Positions 49,674 through 58,977 of a DNA stretch of 64,000 nt are shown one piece after another. The number at the start of each line of letters is the position of its first letter. The first letter of the stretch is position 1. The notes under the pieces are model-generated. The model worked only from the letters and a program-made list of their open reading frames with translations, did no database searches and had not been told where the DNA came from. Both the position numbers and the translations under genes were made by a program. Source of the stretch: JBBROS01 sp038229135 (lineage in GTDB: Bacteria; Pseudomonadota; Alphaproteobacteria; Acetobacterales; Acetobacteraceae); the NCBI GenBank assembly GCA_038229135.1, contig JBBROS010000005.1:55096-119095 (forward strand), in the 5' to 3' direction.

Positions 49674-50528
49674 ATGACCCGCATGCGCCTCCTCGTCCCC
49701 GCCCTCCTGCTCCTGCTCTCGGGCTGCGAGACCCTCAACTCCATTGCCCCATGGACGGGCAGGTCGGAAGATCTCTACACGAAGACCGATCCAGCCACTC
49801 AAACGGTGGAGCAATTGTATAACAATGGCGTGGACGCGCTGAACCAGAAGAAATACCGCACCGCGGTCGATCAGTTCGATGCGGTAGAACAGAACTACCC
49901 CTACTCCTCCTGGGCCGTGAACGCCCAGCTCATGCACGGTTATGGCGAATACCTCCAAAACCACTACTCCGAGGCCATCGCCGCCCTCGACCGCTTCATC
50001 CAGCTGCATCCGACGAGCCAGAACGTCTCCTACGCCTACTACCTCCGCGCGCTCAGCTACTATGAGCAGATCGCCGACATCCAGCGCGACCAGCGCGGGA
50101 CGGAGCAGGCCATGGTCGCGCTGCAAGATGTCGTGAACCGCTTCCCCGAGAGCGCATACGCGCGCGACTCCCGCCTCAAGATCGACCTCTGCCGGGACCA
50201 CCTGGCCGGCAAGGAGATGGAGGTCGGCCGTTGGTACCTGGGCCAGAAACTCTATGCCGCCGCGATCGGCCGGTTCCAGAAGGTGGTCGACGACTACCAG
50301 ACCACCAACCACACGCCCGAGGCGCTGCACCGGCTGACCGAGATCTACCTCAGCCTCGGCCTGACCGACCAGGCAGCCCGGACCGCCGCCGTGCTGGGCC
50401 ATAACTACCCGGGCAGCGACTGGTATCAGGACAGCTATGGCAACCTCGCCGACAACGGCATGGCGCCTCCCACCCCCGCCGCCCAGCGCCCAGGCTTCTT
50501 CGCCCGCAACCTCGGCGGCATCTTCTAG
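49674..50528 (+). CDS. bamD: Outer membrane protein assembly factor BamD
   Basis: 284 residues. Signal peptide with lipobox LLSGC (Cys18), then five TPR-like repeats (YNNGVDALNQKKYRTAVDQF, YLQNHYSEAIAALDRF and so on). BamD is the essential lipoprotein of the BAM complex that inserts beta-barrel proteins. Gene order bamD-recN-ligA is the common alphaproteobacterial one. Confidence 0.96.
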   Translation: MTRMRLLVPALLLLLSGCETLNSIAPWTGRSEDLYTKTDPATQTVEQLYNNGVDALNQKKYRTAVDQFDAVEQNYPYSSWAVNAQLMHGYGEYLQNHYSEAIAALDRFIQLHPTSQNVSYAYYLRALSYYEQIADIQRDQRGTEQAMVALQDVVNRFPESAYARDSRLKIDLCRDHLAGKEMEVGRWYLGQKLYAAAIGRFQKVVDDYQTTNHTPEALHRLTEIYLSLGLTDQAARTAAVLGHNYPGSDWYQDSYGNLADNGMAPPTPAAQRPGFFARNLGGIF

Positions 50529-50535
50529 CCAGCAC

Positions 50536-52218
50536 GTGCTGACCGCCCTCTCGATCCGCGACGTCGTGCTGATCGAGCGGCTCGACCTCCGCTTTGGCCC
50601 CGGCCTCACGGTGCTGACGGGCGAGACCGGCGCGGGCAAGTCCATCCTGCTCGACAGCCTCGGCCTCGCGCTCGGCGCGCGGGCGGAGGCCGGGCTGGTG
50701 CGGACGGGCGCGGACCAGGCCAGCGTCGCCGCTAGTTTCGCACCCCCCCTCGGCCACCCGGTGCACGCCCTGCTCGAGGAGCACGGCATCGACGACGAGG
50801 AGGAGGTTATCGTCCGCCGCGTGGTCAACCGCGACGGCCGCTCCCGCGCCTCCATCAACGACCAGCCTGTGGGCGTGGCCCTCCTCCGCCGTGCCGGCGC
50901 CCTTCTGGTCGAGGTACAGGGCCAGGGCGACCAGGCCGGGCTCGCGGACCCGGCCAACCATCTGCCGCTGCTCGACCAGTTCGGCATCCCCCACGCCGCC
51001 ATCGAGGCCGTCCGCACCCGTTGGGCCGCCCTCGCCGCCGCCCGCACCCGCCTGGCCGAGGCCCGCGCCGCCATCGAAGCGGCCGCCCGCGAGGAGGACT
51101 GGCTACGCCACGCCACCGACGAGCTCCGCACCCTGGCCCCGCAGGAGGGCGAGGAGGACCACCTGGCCGCCGAACGCCAGCGCCTGCAGCAGGGCGAACG
51201 CCGTGCCGAGGCCATCGCGGGCGCCTTGTCCGAGATCGCACCGCGCGACCGCCGCAACGCCGGCCCGGCCGCAAGCCTCCGCGCCGCAAGCCGCGCCCTG
51301 CAGCGGCTCACGCCCCAGGGTGCCACGACGATCGACGACCCCTCCGCCCCGGCCCTCGCCGCCCTCGAACGGGCCGAGGAAGCGCTCGCCGAAGCCGAGA
51401 CCCTGCTCAGCCGCCTCGCCGCCGATGCGGACGCCGACCCGCGTGCCCTCGAGCAGGCGGAGGAGCGCCTGTTCGCCCTGCGCGCCGCCGGGCGGAAGCA
51501 CGCAGCCCAGGTCCAGGCCCTCCCCGCCCTCCTGGCCAGCCTCGAGGCCCGGCTCCACGCACTCGACAGCGGCACGGCCGAGATCGAAGCGCTCGAACGC
51601 GCCGCCGAAGCGGCCCGCGCCACCTACGAGGACGCCGCCGGCACCCTGACGGCCACCCGCACCGAAGCCGCCGCCCGGCTGGAGGCCGCCGTCATGCGCG
51701 AGCTGCCGCCGCTCCGCCTCGACCGCGCCCGCTTCGTGGTGGATCTGCAGCGGCTCGACCCCGCCCGCTGGGGCGCATCCGGCGCCGACCAGGTCCGCTT
51801 CCTCATCGCCACCAACCCCGGCCAGGCCCCGGGCGCGCTCGACCGTATCGCCTCGGGCGGCGAGCTCTCCCGCCTCATGCTCGCCCTCAAGGTCGCCCTC
51901 GCCGGGGGGGGCACCGTGCCGACGCTGGTGTTCGACGAGGTGGATAGCGGCGTCGGCGGCGCAACGGCTGCGGCCGTGGGCGAGCGCCTGGCCCGCGTCG
52001 CGGACGGGGTGCAGGTGCTGGTCGTCACCCACTCCCCCCAGGTCGCCGCCCGCGGCACCGCCCATCTCCAGGTGCTGAAGCACGCCACCGCCGGCCGCGC
52101 CGAAACGCAGGTGCTCCCCCTGGACGGTCCGGCGCGAAGGGAAGAGATCGCCCGCATGCTGGCCGGCGAAACGATCACCGAGGCCGCCCGCGCCGCCGCA
52201 GACAGCCTGCTCGCATGA
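50536..52218 (+). CDS. recN: DNA repair protein RecN
   Basis: 560 residues. SMC-like ATPase for double-strand-break repair: Walker A GETGAGKSILLDSLGLALG at the N-terminus, a long Ala/Arg/Glu-rich coiled coil (about residues 150-390), then the signature IASGGELSRLMLALK and Walker B TLVFDEVDSGVGG. The GTG start, 7 bp after bamD, places LTALSIRDVVLIERLDL at the N-terminus as in relatives. ligA overlaps its stop (ATGA). Confidence 0.95.
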   Translation: MLTALSIRDVVLIERLDLRFGPGLTVLTGETGAGKSILLDSLGLALGARAEAGLVRTGADQASVAASFAPPLGHPVHALLEEHGIDDEEEVIVRRVVNRDGRSRASINDQPVGVALLRRAGALLVEVQGQGDQAGLADPANHLPLLDQFGIPHAAIEAVRTRWAALAAARTRLAEARAAIEAAAREEDWLRHATDELRTLAPQEGEEDHLAAERQRLQQGERRAEAIAGALSEIAPRDRRNAGPAASLRAASRALQRLTPQGATTIDDPSAPALAALERAEEALAEAETLLSRLAADADADPRALEQAEERLFALRAAGRKHAAQVQALPALLASLEARLHALDSGTAEIEALERAAEAARATYEDAAGTLTATRTEAAARLEAAVMRELPPLRLDRARFVVDLQRLDPARWGASGADQVRFLIATNPGQAPGALDRIASGGELSRLMLALKVALAGGGTVPTLVFDEVDSGVGGATAAAVGERLARVADGVQVLVVTHSPQVAARGTAHLQVLKHATAGRAETQVLPLDGPARREEIARMLAGETITEAARAAADSLLA

Positions 52219-54242
52219 CCCCTGAAGCAGAGATCGAAGACCTCGCGCGCCGCATCGCGGAGGCGGACCGCGCCTATCACGCCGAAGACGCCCCCGAGAT
52301 CACGGACGCCGAGTACGACGCGCTCCGCCGGCGCCTCGCCGAGCTCGAGGCCGCGCACCCCGAGCTCGCCCACGCCGCCGCCCCGGCCCACGCGGTCGGC
52401 GCGCCCCCCGCGGCCGGCTTCGCCAAATCCCGCCACCGCCAGCCCATGCTTTCCCTCGAGAACGCGTTCGACCAGGCCGAATGGGACGAGTTCCCGGCCC
52501 GGATCCGCCGCTTCCTCGGCCTCAAGCCCGAAGCCCCGCTGCCCCTCGTCGGTGAGCCCAAGATCGACGGCCTCTCCATCAACCTCCTCTATGAGGACGG
52601 CGAGCTCACGCACGGCGCCACCCGCGGCGACGGCGCGGAGGGCGAGGACGTCACGGCCAATCTCCGCACCATCGCCACCGTGCCCCAACGTCTGCACGGC
52701 CCCACCCCGGCCCGCATCGAAATCCGCGGCGAGGTGTTCATGGCGAAGGCCGACTTCCTCGCCCTCAACGAGGCCCAGGCGGCAGCCGGGCTCCGCCCCT
52801 ACGCCAACCCCCGCAACGCAGCCGCCGGCAGCCTCCGTCAGCTCGACCCGGCCATCACCGCCACCCGGCCGCTCGCCCTGTTGGCCTACGCCATGGGCGA
52901 CACCAGCGAAGCCCCGGCCGCCACCCACTCCGACTATCTCGAGCGCCTCCGCGCCTGGGGGTTCGAGGTGAACCCCCTCTCCCGCCTCCTCCCCGGCCCC
53001 GAGGCCGCCCCCGCTTTTCAGGCCGGGATCGCCGCCGCCCGGGCCGGGCTGCCCTACGACATCGACGGGGTCGTGTACAAGCTCGACGACCTCGCCCTCC
53101 AGCGCCGCCTCGGCTTCGTCGGCCGCACGCCCCGCTGGGCCATCGCCTGGAAGTTCCCCGCCGAGCAGGCGACCACCGTCCTCGAGGACATCCGCATCCA
53201 GGTCGGCCGCACCGGCGCCCTCACCCCCGTCGCCTGGCTCGCCCCCGTCAACGTCGGCGGCGTGCTCGTCACCCGCGCCACCCTCCACAACGAGGACGAG
53301 ATCGCCCGCAAGGACGTCCGCGTGGGCGACACCGTGATGCTCCAACGCGCCGGCGACGTCATCCCGCAAATCCTGGGCCCCGTGCCCGACAAGCCCCGCG
53401 GCCCGGCGCCCTTCGCCTTCCCGGACCACTGCCCGGCCTGCGGCAGCGCCGCCCCCCGCCTGCCGGGCGAGGTGGTGCGCCGCTGCACCGGCGGCCTCGT
53501 CTGCCCGGCCCAAGCCACCGAGCGCCTCGTCCATTTCGTCAGCCGCGCCGCCTTCGACATCGAAGGCCTGGGCGAGCGCACCATCCAGGAGTTCTTCGAT
53601 CTCGGTTGGCTCCGCGAACCCGCCGACATTTTCTGCCTCGGCGCCCACAAGGACGAGCTCCTGCAGCGCGAGGGCTGGAAGGCGCGCTCCGTCGAGAACC
53701 TTCTCCGCGCCATCGACACCCGGCGGACCATCGGGCTCGACCGCCTCGTCTTCGCCCTCGGCATCCGGCGCGTCGGCGCCACCAACGCCCGCCTCCTCGC
53801 CCGCCATTACGGCACGCTCGAGGCCTGGCGCGCCCAGATGCTCGAGGCGACCACGGTGGGCTCCGACGCCCGCCTGGCCCTCGGCAGCATCATCGGCGTC
53901 GGCCCCGCGCTGGCCGACGAACTCGCCGCCTTCTTTGCCGAGCCGCGCAACACGGACGCGCTCGACCGCCTGCTCGCCCAACTCGAGGTCCAGCCCATTG
54001 CCTCCGCCGGCGAAGGCCCTCTCTCAGGCAAGACGCTGGTGTTCACCGGCTCGCTCGAAACCATGACCCGCCCGGAGGCCAAGGCCCGCGCAGAAGCGCT
54101 GGGCGCCAAGGTCACGGACACCGTCAGCAAGCGCACGGACCTCGTCGTCCTCGGGGCAGACGCCGGGTCCAAAGCCAAGCGGGCCGCCGAGCTCGGCATC
54201 CGCACCCTGACCGAAGCCGAATGGGCCGAGCTGGCGCGTTAA
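52215..54242 (+). CDS. ligA: NAD-dependent DNA ligase
   Basis: 675 residues. Adenylated lysine Lys116 in GEPKIDGLSIN, preceded by the Ia domain Tyr/His/Asp region (YDALRRRL), then the OB fold, the four-Cys zinc finger (CPACGSAAPRLPG, RRCTGGLVCPAQ), four helix-hairpin-helix motifs and a C-terminal BRCT domain (LSGKTLVFTGSLETMTRPEA). Complete and of normal length; the essential replicative ligase. Confidence 0.98.
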   Translation: MTPEAEIEDLARRIAEADRAYHAEDAPEITDAEYDALRRRLAELEAAHPELAHAAAPAHAVGAPPAAGFAKSRHRQPMLSLENAFDQAEWDEFPARIRRFLGLKPEAPLPLVGEPKIDGLSINLLYEDGELTHGATRGDGAEGEDVTANLRTIATVPQRLHGPTPARIEIRGEVFMAKADFLALNEAQAAAGLRPYANPRNAAAGSLRQLDPAITATRPLALLAYAMGDTSEAPAATHSDYLERLRAWGFEVNPLSRLLPGPEAAPAFQAGIAAARAGLPYDIDGVVYKLDDLALQRRLGFVGRTPRWAIAWKFPAEQATTVLEDIRIQVGRTGALTPVAWLAPVNVGGVLVTRATLHNEDEIARKDVRVGDTVMLQRAGDVIPQILGPVPDKPRGPAPFAFPDHCPACGSAAPRLPGEVVRRCTGGLVCPAQATERLVHFVSRAAFDIEGLGERTIQEFFDLGWLREPADIFCLGAHKDELLQREGWKARSVENLLRAIDTRRTIGLDRLVFALGIRRVGATNARLLARHYGTLEAWRAQMLEATTVGSDARLALGSIIGVGPALADELAAFFAEPRNTDALDRLLAQLEVQPIASAGEGPLSGKTLVFTGSLETMTRPEAKARAEALGAKVTDTVSKRTDLVVLGADAGSKAKRAAELGIRTLTEAEWAELAR

Positions 54243-54309
54243 CAAACCGCCACAATCCGAACAAACCCCGGTCCCATGTTGCACCTGCTCACCGGAAGGG
54301 GCAGCGATC

Positions 54310-55236
54310 ATGACGGGCTTCTTCGACGGCTTCACCCTCTCGCACGCTACCGTCGGCGGCGGCAGCCTGCGCCTGCGCTCCGGGGGCGAAGGGCCACCGC
54401 TCCTCCTGCTCCACGGCAACCCGCAGACCCATGCCATGTGGCACAAGGTCGCTCCAATCCTGTCCCGGACCCACACCGTGGTTTGCCCCGACCTCCGCGG
54501 CTATGGCGGTAGCTTCAAGCCCGCCCCCTCCGCCGACCACGCGCCCTACTCCAAGCGCGCCATGGCCGCAGACATGACCGAGCTCATGACCAGCCTCGGC
54601 CACGACCGGTTCGCCGTGCTCGCGCATGATCGCGGCGCCCGCGTCGCCCACCGCCTCGCCCTCGACAACCCGGACCGCGTCACCCGCCTGGCCGTGCTCG
54701 ACATCGTGCCCACCATCGAGCACTTCGAACGCACCGACATGGCCTTCGCGCTCGGCTACTACCACTGGTTCTGGTTCGCCCAGCCCCATCCGTTCCCAGA
54801 AGAGCTCATCAATGCGGCGCCGGCAACCTGGTTCCACGCCCATGTCAGCCGCGAACCAAAGCCACCAGGCTTCTTCCACCCCGCCGCCCTCGCCGACTAC
54901 CTCGAGGCCGCCCACGACCCGCAGATGATCGCCGGCATGTGCGAGGATTACCGCGCCGCCGCCACCATCGACCTCGACCACGACCGCATCGACCGCGCCA
55001 TGGGCCGCAGGGTCCAGTGCCCGCTCACCGTCCTCTGGGGCGCCAAGGGCCGCATCGGCGGCTGGTACGACCCGGTCACGCTCTGGCAGCAATACGCCGC
55101 CACCCCGGTCACCGGCGGCCCGATCGACAGCGGCCACTACCTGGCCGAGGAAGCCCCCGAAGAGGTTCTCGGCCACGTGCTGCCGTTCCTCCATGGTGAA
55201 GCAAAGCAGACGGTCAATACGTCATTGCGAGCGTAG
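54310..55236 (+). CDS. Alpha/beta hydrolase with fluoroacetate dehalogenase active site
   Basis: 308 residues. The nucleophile Asp107 with Arg108 and Arg111 (AHDRGARVAHR), Asp131, His152-Trp153 (GYYHWFWFAQ), Tyr214 (CEDYRAA) and the base His276 (DSGHYLAEEAP) line up with Asp110, Arg111, Arg114, Asp134, His155, Trp156, Tyr219 and His280 of the Rhodopseudomonas fluoroacetate dehalogenase. These residues bind the carboxylate and hold the halide, so haloacetate hydrolysis is likely. The last ~8 residues are encoded by a dispersed palindromic repeat. Downstream of ligA by 67 bp, separate in function. Confidence 0.87.
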   Translation: MTGFFDGFTLSHATVGGGSLRLRSGGEGPPLLLLHGNPQTHAMWHKVAPILSRTHTVVCPDLRGYGGSFKPAPSADHAPYSKRAMAADMTELMTSLGHDRFAVLAHDRGARVAHRLALDNPDRVTRLAVLDIVPTIEHFERTDMAFALGYYHWFWFAQPHPFPEELINAAPATWFHAHVSREPKPPGFFHPAALADYLEAAHDPQMIAGMCEDYRAAATIDLDHDRIDRAMGRRVQCPLTVLWGAKGRIGGWYDPVTLWQQYAATPVTGGPIDSGHYLAEEAPEEVLGHVLPFLHGEAKQTVNTSLRA

Positions 55237-55258
55237 CGAAGTAATCCACGGCAGGTTC
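55223..55258 (+). repeat. Dispersed palindromic repeat, copy 1
   Basis: Begins CATTGCGAGCGTAGCGAAG and ends GGCAGGTTC. The ATTGCGAGC...GAAGYAATC arms form a partial palindrome of a kind seen scattered in many genomes. It overlaps the end of the dehalogenase gene, supplying its last codons. A second copy lies in inverted orientation 145 bp away. Confidence 0.7.
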
Positions 55259-55402
55259 AACGTAGGCCGTGGGCGACGAGAAGCATCCGTTCGGCTACTT
55301 CATGGCCAGCGCACGCCGGGCCACCTCACCGGCGTATCCGGCGGCTGTACCGCCCAGTATGGCTGCAAACGCCCCGCCACCTGTGGCCTGAAGGCCAGAG
55401 CC

Positions 55403-55441
55403 GAACCTGCCATGAATTGCTTCGGCTACGGCTCGCAATCC
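55403..55441 (-). repeat. Dispersed palindromic repeat, copy 2 (inverted)
   Basis: Read on the minus strand it begins GATTGCGAGCCGTAGCCG and continues GAAGCAATTC, ending GGCAGGTTC. It matches copy 1 with a few single-base differences. The stretch 55259-55402 between the copies shows no gene on the plus strand; a short minus-strand frame ending GGTAAGYAGEVARRALAMK may be a gene relic. Confidence 0.65.
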
Positions 55442-55470
55442 CAGAAGCGGGAGGGGGTCGCGCGGCCGCC

Positions 55471-56316
55471 CTACCCCGCCGCAACCGGGTTTCGGAGCGT
55501 CCCCACCAACTCGATCTCCACCTCGCACACGTCCCCGGGACGCAGGAACACCGGAGGCTTGCGCGCATAACCCACGCCCGACGGCGTGCCCGTCGCGATC
55601 ACGTCCCCCGGCTCCAGCGTCATCACCTCGGACATCAACGCCACGATCCGCGCCACCGGAAAAATCATGTCCCCCGTCGTCGAATCCTGCATCACCGCGC
55701 CGTTGACCCGCGTCATGATCCGCAAGCCGGCAGCCCCGGGCGGCAACTCATCCGCCGACACCAGGTCCGGCCCGAACCCCCCCGTCGCGTCGAAGTTCTT
55801 GCCCACCGTCCACTGCGAGCTGCGCCGCTGGTAGTCCCGCACGGACCCCTCGTTGAAGCACGAATACCCGGCGACGAACCCCAACGCCGTCTCTTCCGAC
55901 ACCCGGTGCGCCCGCCGCCCGATCACCACCGCCAGCTCCGCCTCCCAATCGAGGTTCGCCGAAGCCGCCGGCACCAGCATCGGCTCGCCATGCCCGCAGA
56001 GCGACGTCGTGCAGCGCAGGAACACCGCCGGGTAGTCCGGGATGGGGTTGCCGCCCTCCTTGGCGTGCAGCGCATAGTTCAAGCCGATGCAGATCACCTT
56101 GCCCGGCCGCGGCACCACGGGCGCGAACAGGAGCCCGGCCGCGGGCACGCGAGGTGCGCTACCCAGGGCCGCCGCAACCGCATCCATCCCCAGCGAGAGC
56201 ACCGCCGCCATGTCGGTCGGCAGCGGCCGCTCGGCGCGGGACAGGTCCGCAACCTCGTCGCCCACCCGGACACCCGCCACGGCCACGCCGTCGCGCAGGA
56301 ATGAAACCAGCCGCAT
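55471..56316 (-). CDS. Fumarylacetoacetate hydrolase family protein
   Basis: 281 residues. The FAH-type fold is shown by KVICIGLNYALHAKEGG and the metal-binding Glu pair in LDWEAELAVVIGRRAHRV, plus GYSCFNEGSVRDYQRR. Members hydrolyse acylpyruvates or open-chain dioxo acids such as those made in aromatic catabolism. It differs in length and motifs from the true fumarylacetoacetase at 660. Its stop is 10 bp from no clear operon partner; der begins 10 bp upstream on the same strand. Confidence 0.87.
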   Translation of the reverse strand: MRLVSFLRDGVAVAGVRVGDEVADLSRAERPLPTDMAAVLSLGMDAVAAALGSAPRVPAAGLLFAPVVPRPGKVICIGLNYALHAKEGGNPIPDYPAVFLRCTTSLCGHGEPMLVPAASANLDWEAELAVVIGRRAHRVSEETALGFVAGYSCFNEGSVRDYQRRSSQWTVGKNFDATGGFGPDLVSADELPPGAAGLRIMTRVNGAVMQDSTTGDMIFPVARIVALMSEVMTLEPGDVIATGTPSGVGYARKPPVFLRPGDVCEVEIELVGTLRNPVAAG

Positions 56317-56326
56317 CGCTCTCTCC

Positions 56327-57658
56327 CTAATCCTCGGCGTAGGGGTTCACCGTCCCACGCAACAGCAGCCGCACCGGCACGCCCGGCAAGGCAAACTCCT
56401 CCCGCAGCGAGTTCACCAGATATCGCTGGTAGTCCTCCGGCATCTGCTCCGCCCGGGTCCCGAACGCGATGAAGGTCGGCGGGCGGGCTTTCGCCTGCGT
56501 CATGTAGCGCAGCTTCAGCCGCCGCCCGTCCACCAGCGGCGGCGCATGCCGCTCCAGCGCGTCCTCGAACCAGCGGTTCAGCGCACCCGTCGCCACCCGC
56601 TTGTTCCACACCGCATGCGCCTCCCGCACCGTCGGCAGCAGCCGCTCGATCCCGGCACCCGTCAGCGCGCTGATCGTGATCACCGGGATGCCCTTCATCT
56701 GCGCCATGGCCTGCTCGAGCCGGTCCGCCACCGCCCGCTTGGTCGCCCCACGGTCCGCCACCGCGTCCCACTTGTTCAGCGCCAGAATGCACGCCCGGCC
56801 CTCGCGCTCGATCAGCCGGCCGATCTGCAGATCCTGGTCGTGCAGCCCCTCGACCGCGTCCACGCACAGCACCACCACCTCGGCCATCTTCAATGCCTCG
56901 ATGCTGGCGCTCACGCTCATCTTCTCGAGCGCCGCCTCCACCCGGCTCTTTCGCCGCAAGCCGGCCGTGTCCACCAGCTCGATCGGCCCCACATCGTCGG
57001 CCAGCATGGAAGCCACCGCATCGCGCGTCAGCCCCGGCTCCGGCCCGGTTATCATCCGCTCCTCGCCCAGCAGCCGGTTCAGCAGCGTGCTCTTGCCCGC
57101 ATTCGGCCGCCCCACGATGGCGAGCTTCAGCGGCCGCTCACCCTCATCCTCCGCATCCTGCTCGGGGAGCCGATCCGCGATCTCGCTCATCAGGTCGGAC
57201 AAACCCTCGCCATGCTCGGCCGACATCGCGAGCGGGCTGCCAAGCCCCAGGCTGTAGGCCTCGAGCGCCGCCGTGGCCCCGGCCCGCCCCTCCGCCTTGT
57301 TGGCCACCAGCAGCACCGGCCGCCCCTGCCGCCGCAACCAGGCCCCGAAATGCTCGTCGGCCGGCGTGATCCCGGCACGCGCATCCACCACGAACACGAT
57401 GAGGTCGGCCATCGCCACCGCCGCCTCGCTGCTCGCCCGCATGCGCCCCGGCAGCGTGTCTGGCGCCGCCTCCTCGAGCCCGGCCGTGTCGATCAGCCGC
57501 ACCCGCTTGCCGCGCAGCAGCGCCTCCGCCTCCTTGCGGTCCCGCGTTACCCCCGAGATGTCCGACACCAGCGCGTGCCGACGCCCGGCCAGCTTGTTGA
57601 ACAGCGTGCTCTTGCCCACGTTGGGCCGACCGGCGATGACCACCACGGGAAGCGCCAT
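56327..57658 (-). CDS. der: Ribosome biogenesis GTPase Der
   Basis: 443 residues with two tandem GTPase domains: GRPNVGKSTLFNKLAG at the start and GRPNAGKSTLLNRLLG in the middle, each followed by DTAG and NKxD motifs (VANKAEG, where the usual Asp is Glu, and LNKWDAV), and a C-terminal KH-like domain. Needed for 50S subunit assembly. The ATG follows bamB by 2 bp, giving the conserved yfgM-bamB-der order. Confidence 0.96.
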   Translation of the reverse strand: MALPVVVIAGRPNVGKSTLFNKLAGRRHALVSDISGVTRDRKEAEALLRGKRVRLIDTAGLEEAAPDTLPGRMRASSEAAVAMADLIVFVVDARAGITPADEHFGAWLRRQGRPVLLVANKAEGRAGATAALEAYSLGLGSPLAMSAEHGEGLSDLMSEIADRLPEQDAEDEGERPLKLAIVGRPNAGKSTLLNRLLGEERMITGPEPGLTRDAVASMLADDVGPIELVDTAGLRRKSRVEAALEKMSVSASIEALKMAEVVVLCVDAVEGLHDQDLQIGRLIEREGRACILALNKWDAVADRGATKRAVADRLEQAMAQMKGIPVITISALTGAGIERLLPTVREAHAVWNKRVATGALNRWFEDALERHAPPLVDGRRLKLRYMTQAKARPPTFIAFGTRAEQMPEDYQRYLVNSLREEFALPGVPVRLLLRGTVNPYAED

Positions 57659-57660
57659 CG

Positions 57661-58977
57661 CTATCGATACGCCTGCAACGTGCCGTCCTGTGTCAGGATG
57701 AACAACGTGTTCGCCGCCGCCATGGGCGCCACCGTCGCCACGTCGCGGATCTCGATCTCCCCGATGATCCGGCCCGTGACGGGGTCCACCGACACCGCCG
57801 TCTCGTTGCTCCATGCCAGGATCAGCTTGCCGCCCGCGAGCACCGGGCCGGTCCAATACAGCACGCCCCGCCGCTTCTCCGGGTTGTCGTAGCGCGGCAG
57901 GTCCCGCACCCAGCGCACGCGGCCATCGTCCCGCCCGATCGCGGCCAAAGTCTGGTCGCTCGTCTGCACGAACAGCCAGTCGCCCGCCACCCAAGGCGTC
58001 TGCAGCCCGCCGATCTCGCGCTCCCACAGCCGCCGCCCGCTCCGCAGGTCGAGCGACACGAGCAGCCCCCCGGCGCCGATGGCGAACACGCGACCTTGGC
58101 TGACCACAGGCAGCGCCCGGATGCCGGCCAGGTCCAGGCTGCTCGCCCGGCCCCGGCTCGAGGCCAGCGTGTCGCTCCAAGCCAATGCCCCGCTATCGCC
58201 CCGCAGCGCCGCAATCTCGCCCGAGCCGAACGCGCCCACCACGAACCCGTCCGCATAGGCCGGGGCCGCCTGGCCGAACAACGTGGTCGCCGAACTCGCG
58301 GCCTGATACGCCCACAGCCGCTCACCCGCCTGCGACCAGGCCAGGATCCGGTCGTCCAGCGTCAGCACGAACAGCTTGCCGTCGGCCACCGTCGGCGCCG
58401 ACCGCGCAGGGGTCTCGAGCGACTTGCGCCACACGATCTTGCCCGTGGCGGCATCCAGCGCCATCACCTCGCCCCGGCCCGTGGCTGCAAACACCCGGTT
58501 GCCCTCGGCCGACACGCCGCCGCCCACGTTGGTGCTGCGGTCCTCTTCGCCTTGCGTGTCCGTCCGCCACTGCCGGCTGCCATCCTCGAGCGCAAAGCTC
58601 GCGACCTCGCCGTCACTGTCCATCGTGATCACGCGGCCGCCCGAAACCACCGGGTCCGCGGTCACGCGCCGCCGGTAGCCGCCGCCCGTGCCGATGGAGC
58701 TGCGCCAGGCCGGGTTGAACCCGCCTACGGCCACGTGCCCCACCGCATGTGTGGCATTGCCCCCCGGCTGCGGCCAGCTCGCCAGCGCGGTCGGCGGCGG
58801 CACCACGACCTGGCGCGCCTCCGCATCCACCTGCAGGCCGCGCCGGGCCACGTTCACACCCTCGCGCCGGCCCCGCAGCGGCGTCTTGCTGTCGCCGAAG
58901 AAGTCCTCGATCGTGCTGCACCCGGCGGCCGCGAGCGGCAGCAGCAATGCGCCGCGCCGTGTCAACTTGTGGCTCAT
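57661..58977 (-). CDS. bamB: Outer membrane protein assembly factor BamB (PQQ-like beta-propeller)
   Basis: 438 residues. Lipoprotein signal with lipobox AAAGC (Cys20) and repeated propeller blades (for example DGEVASFALEDGSRQWRTDT, GEVMALDAATGKIVWRKS). BamB is the accessory lipoprotein of the BAM complex. ATG overlaps the stop of the upstream TPR gene (ATGA). With bamD in the same window, two BAM components are present. Confidence 0.93.
   Translation of the reverse strand: MSHKLTRRGALLLPLAAAGCSTIEDFFGDSKTPLRGRREGVNVARRGLQVDAEARQVVVPPPTALASWPQPGGNATHAVGHVAVGGFNPAWRSSIGTGGGYRRRVTADPVVSGGRVITMDSDGEVASFALEDGSRQWRTDTQGEEDRSTNVGGGVSAEGNRVFAATGRGEVMALDAATGKIVWRKSLETPARSAPTVADGKLFVLTLDDRILAWSQAGERLWAYQAASSATTLFGQAAPAYADGFVVGAFGSGEIAALRGDSGALAWSDTLASSRGRASSLDLAGIRALPVVSQGRVFAIGAGGLLVSLDLRSGRRLWEREIGGLQTPWVAGDWLFVQTSDQTLAAIGRDDGRVRWVRDLPRYDNPEKRRGVLYWTGPVLAGGKLILAWSNETAVSVDPVTGRIIGEIEIRDVATVAPMAAANTLFILTQDGTLQAYR

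Noticed and set aside
55295..55528. Minus-strand 77-codon gene
   Set aside because: It overlaps the FAH-family gene and runs through a repeat; only its last ~25 residues look protein-like, so at most a relic.
56327..58180. An N-terminal extension of Der
   Set aside because: The extension is an out-of-frame reading of bamB; the GTPase starts at MALPVVVIAGRPN.
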